From Paraburkholderia hospita (GTDB lineage Bacteria; Pseudomonadota; Gammaproteobacteria; Burkholderiales; Burkholderiaceae), in the NCBI RefSeq assembly GCF_002902965.1, contig NZ_CP026106.1:1860001-1924000 (forward strand): a stretch of 64,000 nucleotides of DNA. The letters run 5' to 3'. The translations under genes and the position numbers were made by a program. Shown one piece after another: positions 62,896 to 64,000 of this stretch (within the stretch, counting starts at the first letter, position 1; the number at the start of each line of letters is the position of its first letter). The notes beneath the pieces are model-generated. The model worked only from the letters and a program-made list of their open reading frames with translations. It did no database searches and was not told the DNA's origin.

Positions 62896-64000
62896 GCCGC
62901 GACTCCTTCGGCGATGTGTTTCACAACGGGCGCAGCGCCAGCGCCACGGCCCGAGCGTGCCCGGTCGATCTCGTCGATCAGCGACGCGATGGTCGCCTGC
63001 GTATCGCCGATGATCGTCAGGTTCGCGCGCTTGACGATGGGCGCGCTGCCGTCGAGATTCACCGCGATCACATGACGGCAATCCTTGATGCCTTGCAAGT
63101 GCTGCACCGCGCCCGAAATGCCGAACGCGATGTAGACGCTCGCCTCGACGGTCTTGCCCGTCGCGCCGATCTGCTTGTCGCGCGTGAACATGCCGTTGTC
63201 GACGGCAACGCGGCTCGCGCCGATTGCCGCGCCGAACGTGCTCGCGAGCTTTTCGAACGCGGCAACATCCGTCACACCGTTACCCGCCGACACGATGAAG
63301 TCCGCTTCTTCCAGCGCGACCTGCGCGGCGTCGATTTCCTCGATGCCCAGATCACGGTATGCGCCGTTCGACGCGTCGTTCGTTTGAGCGAATGCCGTGA
63401 GTTCGAGCCGCTCGCCTGCGCCGATAAACGGCAGCCGCGTATCGACTGCGCCTGCAGCAAGCAAAATCACGTCGGGCAATGCGCGCGTCGCGTAGGCCTT
63501 TTTCGCCTGCGCATACGTCGACACCTGCTTCGCGTCGATCTGCACCACATGCGTCGCGATGCTTGCGCCTGCGAGCGCCGCATAGCGGCGGCCGAGATCG
63601 CCGTCGCCCGTCGCGTTATCGGGCATGAAGACATGCACGGGCGCGAGTTGCGCGACGCATGCCGCCACGGCTTGCACTTCGCGTTCAGGCGCGAACGTGC
63701 GGCGGTCGAACGACGACAGTTCGATCACCTTGTCCGCGCCGAGCGCGGCGGCGTCATCCTTCAGCTCGCCGAGTACCAGCAGCGCGACTTGCGTCGCCGC
63801 GTCCGCGATCAGCGTGGCAGCCGCCAACGCCTGACGCGCATGATCGTCGAGACCGCCACGGTCGCTGTGCGCAACGACGAGCAGCGTGCGTTGCGACACT
63901 TGCGACGTACGCAGCGTCTTGACAGCGGCGTGGCCATGCGCGCCAGCATGCAACGCGTGCTCATTCGATGCACCCGCGATATGCTCCGCGCCGAGCGTGA
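62892..64000 (-). CDS. etfA: Electron transfer flavoprotein alpha subunit, 5' end outside window
   Basis: At least 369 residues; the frame stays open to the window end, so the TTG at 63953 is not the true start. ETF alpha FAD-binding pattern: GAAIGASRVAVDNGM, QIGATGKTVEASVYIAFGISGAVQHLQGIKDC, VIAVNLDGSAPIVKRANLTI. Has an N-terminal extension relative to general ETF alpha proteins, as in betaine-cluster EtfA. Followed by etfB with a 4-base overlap. Confidence 0.88.
   Translation of the reverse strand, partial: TLGAEHIAGASNEHALHAGAHGHAAVKTLRTSQVSQRTLLVVAHSDRGGLDDHARQALAAATLIADAATQVALLVLGELKDDAAALGADKVIELSSFDRRTFAPEREVQAVAACVAQLAPVHVFMPDNATGDGDLGRRYAALAGASIATHVVQIDAKQVSTYAQAKKAYATRALPDVILLAAGAVDTRLPFIGAGERLELTAFAQTNDASNGAYRDLGIEEIDAAQVALEEADFIVSAGNGVTDVAAFEKLASTFGAAIGASRVAVDNGMFTRDKQIGATGKTVEASVYIAFGISGAVQHLQGIKDCRHVIAVNLDGSAPIVKRANLTIIGDTQATIASLIDEIDRARSGRGAGAAPVVKHIAEGVAA

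Overview
The window looks like a piece of a Paraburkholderia/Burkholderia-type betaproteobacterial replicon. The DNA is GC-rich, and it carries 16-strand 'Gram-negative porin' genes of the Burkholderiales kind, a DUF3331 protein, a cellulose operon of the D-P-Q-A-B-Z-C type and a Pseudomonas-like carnitine/glycine-betaine gene set. No rRNA, tRNA, prophage, CRISPR array or transposase was seen. Species cannot be fixed from the sequence alone.

Layout. (1) 1-2139: a polar amino-acid ABC importer (binding protein cut by the window edge, two permeases; no ATPase inside the window). (2) 2147-2996: a giant imperfect palindrome, an ~850-bp dispersed repeat whose second copy is at 58734-59580. (3) 3001-6977: a three-gene operon for a periplasmic molybdopterin aldehyde/alcohol-type oxidoreductase ([2Fe-2S] subunit, Tat-exported molybdopterin subunit, tri-heme cytochrome c). 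(4) 7281-20252: the complete cellulose operon bcsD-P-Q-A-B-Z-C, with an unusual Pro/Gln/Tyr-rich linker in BcsC. (5) 20520-26545: ordinary genes (orphan protein, dehalogenase-type hydrolase, NlpD-like lipoprotein, SRPBCC protein, DeoR regulator divergent from NudK, porin). (6) 27020-40410: a Wzx/Wzy-type exopolysaccharide locus of visibly lower GC. It has a GlxA-type regulator and a WcaJ-type initiating transferase on +, converging on a ten-gene minus-strand operon wza-wzb-wzc-wzx-wzy-ugd-GT4-pssD-pssE-lyase. (7) 41008-43938: an OpgC-like protein, an AI-2E-family transporter and a DUF3331 protein. (8) 43980-64000: a quaternary-amine catabolic supercluster.

How region 8 works together. Acylcarnitines are hydrolysed by HocS. 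Carnitine is oxidised by CdhA, cleaved with acetyl-CoA by the BKACE enzyme CdhC, and betainyl-CoA is hydrolysed by CdhB to glycine betaine. CdhR, divergent from caiX, is the expected regulator. Choline-O-sulfate is hydrolysed by BetC, next to its LysR-type regulator. Glycine betaine is demethylated by GbcAB, and the EtfAB flavoprotein probably serves the next (dimethylglycine) step, whose genes would lie beyond position 64000. PurU handles the one-carbon product. Three periplasmic binding proteins occur with no ABC permease or ATPase beside them, which fits the known sharing of one core transporter by several orphan binding proteins in pseudomonads.

Most unusual signals: the two giant palindromes and the strand-composition (G+T versus A+C) switch that appears centred on both of them and runs into neighbouring codons; a 29-bp block with an identical 12-bp core shared at the same distance upstream of caiX and of the nearby porin; tandem TGCACGA half-sites between the DeoR regulator and nudK; the BcsC linker; and an Ala in place of the conserved Ser in the BcsA PilZ motif.
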